Positions 62,634 to 64,000 of a stretch of 64,000 nt of DNA are shown in pieces (within the stretch, counting starts at the first letter, position 1; the number at the start of each line of letters is the position of its first letter). Below the pieces are notes generated by a model, which saw only the letters and a list, made by a program, of their open reading frames with translations, did no database searches and was not told the origin of the DNA. This DNA is from a virus. The DNA lies in the IMG/VR virus record IMGVR_UViG_3300036790_000270, positions 53,212-117,211 of that record, one strand, 5' to 3'. A program made the position numbers and the translations under genes.

Positions 62634-63061
62634 GCGCCTGGTCCCGTCTGCTCGCGGATCGTGTCGTGGTTGATCATGTCCTCGGTGCCCCCCTGGGGCG
62701 GGAAATTCCCGGGGTCTGCGAACTTGCCGCCGGTCTTGGCATTGAAGTCATCCGTCCCTTTGTAGAAGCCGAATACCGCGTCCGGGTCCGCCGCGAAAAT
62801 GCCCGCGATGAACCAGCCCCATTCGTCCCAGGTCGCGCTGTACACGCTGGACGCGCCGTCTGCGCCGTCGTTCTTGTACCGGCGGACGTTCATCTTCCGG
62901 CCGTTCTGGTCGGTGTAGCCAGCTGGCAGTGAGTCACGGAAGTAGGTGCCTAGCTGAATCTCGAATGCGCGGTCGCGCTTGGTTGACGCGTGCGCTGACG
63001 AGTTCACGAAATGCACGTCACGGGTAATGCGCCCGGCTTCCTTCGCGGTCGTGAGTGCCAT
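62630..63061 (-). CDS. Unknown protein
   Basis: 143 residues from ATG 63061, chosen for CCGGAG upstream; ATG 63100 is an alternative. Contains a basic helix region (STKRDRAFEIQLGTYFRD) and a Trp-rich core (SATWDEWGWFIAGIFAADP). Family unknown. Confidence 0.55.
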   Translation of the reverse strand: MALTTAKEAGRITRDVHFVNSSAHASTKRDRAFEIQLGTYFRDSLPAGYTDQNGRKMNVRRYKNDGADGASSVYSATWDEWGWFIAGIFAADPDAVFGFYKGTDDFNAKTGGKFADPGNFPPQGGTEDMINHDTIREQTGPGA

Positions 63062-63172
63062 CGTAACTCCGGTGTTACTCAGGCTCGTGTGCAGCCTCAT
63101 TAGCTGTCTGCCTCTCTTTCTCGTGCACCCTGCGCACGGAACCGCCCTAGTGCCACTAAGACGATCCCCTGC

Positions 63173-63388
63173 TCAGCTGCTGAGAGCGTCCAGCTCGTCG
63201 TCGCGGCCGGCCTCGTACGCGTGGTTCAGCGCGGCGGCCACCTCCCGCGCCAGTTTCTGCGAACTGAACGGGCCGAGCACGTCCTCACCCAGCCCGACGC
63301 CGGTGCTGTCACTACCCGAACACGGGCCCCGGCTGCTGTGGTGCACCCAGTGGCCCTGCGACCCGGACGCCTTCCAGTAATGATCCAT
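63173..63388 (-). CDS. Small unknown protein
   Basis: 71 residues from ATG 63388. Gly/Ser-rich first half, then a helix (SQKLAREVAAALNHAYEAG). The pattern (aromatic start, GPF-S, helix) recalls small phage proteins of unknown role. Confidence 0.55.
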   Translation of the reverse strand: MDHYWKASGSQGHWVHHSSRGPCSGSDSTGVGLGEDVLGPFSSQKLAREVAAALNHAYEAGRDDELDALSS

Positions 63389-63389
63389 C

Positions 63390-63839
63390 TCACGCCCCTT
63401 CCCCGCCTGCCAGCGCGGCCAGTAGCGCCCCGGCGGTCTCGTACAGCCACCAGTTCAGCGCGTCGGTGAGCTTGCCCGCGCGGATAGCCCAGGTGTGCGC
63501 GGTCTTGTAGGCCCGGTCGGTGTAGGCGAAGTACTCCGCGAACAGGCCTTCGTCGAACCGGCCGTCCTCGGCTTCGGCGTACAACTTCAGGTCGGTCACC
63601 ACTTGCCAGGTTTCCGCGCTGCTCAGCTGCCCGGACATCTGGTCTACGATCGCGTTCCTGGCTTCCTCGTCCCCGGCCATCAGGTCTTCCCGGTCATTGG
63701 CGTACGCGGTCGCGACTGCGCGCAGCCATACCGCCCCCGGGCTGTTGTCATCACGCGGCACGCTGCCGTACGTCATGCCCGCCAGGTCCTGCGCGTCGTA
63801 CGTGCTGTCCCCGATGCGGACTAGCTTCGCGTTGCTCAT
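63390..63839 (-). CDS. Unknown protein
   Basis: 149 residues from ATG 63839 with AAGGAACAGG upstream. Helical throughout (AVWLRAVATAYAND, TWQVVTDLKLYAEAE, KLTDALNWWLYETAGALLAALAG). ATGA overlap with the upstream gene. Function unknown. Confidence 0.6.
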   Translation of the reverse strand: MSNAKLVRIGDSTYDAQDLAGMTYGSVPRDDNSPGAVWLRAVATAYANDREDLMAGDEEARNAIVDQMSGQLSSAETWQVVTDLKLYAEAEDGRFDEGLFAEYFAYTDRAYKTAHTWAIRAGKLTDALNWWLYETAGALLAALAGGEGA

Positions 63840-63967
63840 TCCTGTTCCTTCCTGGTGCTGTCCTCTTCATGGTTGTACTCGTTGGGGCACCTTGCGCCAG
63901 GCGCAGGCGTGACGGACGTGATGATGGTGTCGTCCCACGCGAAACCGCACGCCTTGCATGTGACCAC
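63836..63967 (-). CDS. Zn-ribbon protein, start uncertain (possibly 5' partial)
   Basis: At least 43 residues from GTG 63967. VVTCKACGFAWDD and ARCPNEYNHEED form a C-x2-C...C...H zinc set. The frame stays open upstream through a C20 tract to the window edge, so the true start may lie outside. Confidence 0.5.
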   Translation of the reverse strand: MVTCKACGFAWDDTIITSVTPAPGARCPNEYNHEEDSTRKEQE

Positions 63968-63974
63968 GTGGTCC

Positions 63975-63994
63975 GGGGGGGGGGGGGGGGGGGG
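63975..63994 (+). repeat. Homopolymer of 20 G
   Basis: Twenty consecutive G, read as C20 in front of the gene at 63836. Such tracts slip easily and could vary in length, or the run may be a sequencing or assembly artefact near a contig end. The palindrome GACCACGTGGTC (63962-63973) is directly adjacent. Confidence 0.7.
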
Positions 63995-64000
63995 TGCCGG

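Overview
This window reads as part of a large, high-GC, tailed (siphovirus-type) phage of an actinobacterium. Supporting signs: a tape-measure protein with a lytic transglycosylase domain followed by a tail-tip cassette; tightly packed genes with GTGA/ATGA/TGATG overlaps; G/C-biased third codon positions; frequent GTG starts; phage replication proteins; and dozens of very small Cys-rich proteins. No terminase, portal or capsid gene is present, so it is only part of the genome. The host is not identified.

Layout: 0-12.7 kb, + strand: tape measure, a distal-tail-like protein with glycine-rich inserts, an inserted HNH endonuclease (- strand) and two more tail proteins. 12.7-16.6 kb: a GT2 glycosyltransferase, small unknowns, a membrane-protein pair that may be lysis-related, and a VWA protein. 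16.7-35.8 kb, + strand: Cas4-like nuclease, second VWA protein, SSB-like protein, a secreted module (secreted protein, processive GT2, NodB-type deacetylase, GH16 hydrolase), SNF2-type helicase, C5-methyltransferase-like protein, RuvC-like resolvase, a lysin-like GH25-type protein and many tiny genes. 35.8-44.2 kb, - strand: small genes, three tRNA or tRNA-like genes, a DGQHR/ParB-like protein and a protein resembling the C-terminal half of IS110 transposases. 44.5-54.0 kb, + strand: replication and modification block (primase-polymerase/SF3 helicase/3'-5' exonuclease fusion, TcmP-like protein, ParB-radical-SAM fusion, Tad2-like anti-Thoeris protein, PolA polymerase domain, HTH, HNH). 54.06 kb to the end, - strand: Zn-ribbon micro-proteins, Ku, a DUF3631-like ATPase and unknowns.

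The most unusual content is a family of at least 55 intergenic hairpins. Each has a loop of about 30 nt with the pattern GT-N9-GGGYYYCGT-N8-TG, closed by GC-rich arms whose sequence differs from copy to copy but stays complementary. Singletons and pairs are scattered between genes. Tandem arrays of 4, 6, 8 and 17 loops sit at 38.2, 40.1, 40.6 and 41.8 kb with a 37-bp period. In these arrays neighbouring loops share one arm, and arms alternate GCCGGGC/GCCCGGC, so each arm could pair with either neighbour. The two largest arrays directly flank the IS110-like gene. I know of no described system with this layout and regard it as the best candidate for something new.

How the genes may work together (inference): the 44.5-52.2 kb block copies the genome; RuvC, Cas4-like, SNF2 and Ku proteins process DNA; the methyltransferase, ParB-radical-SAM/TcmP pair and Tad2 protein fit escape from host defences; the secreted polysaccharide genes could remodel the host envelope.
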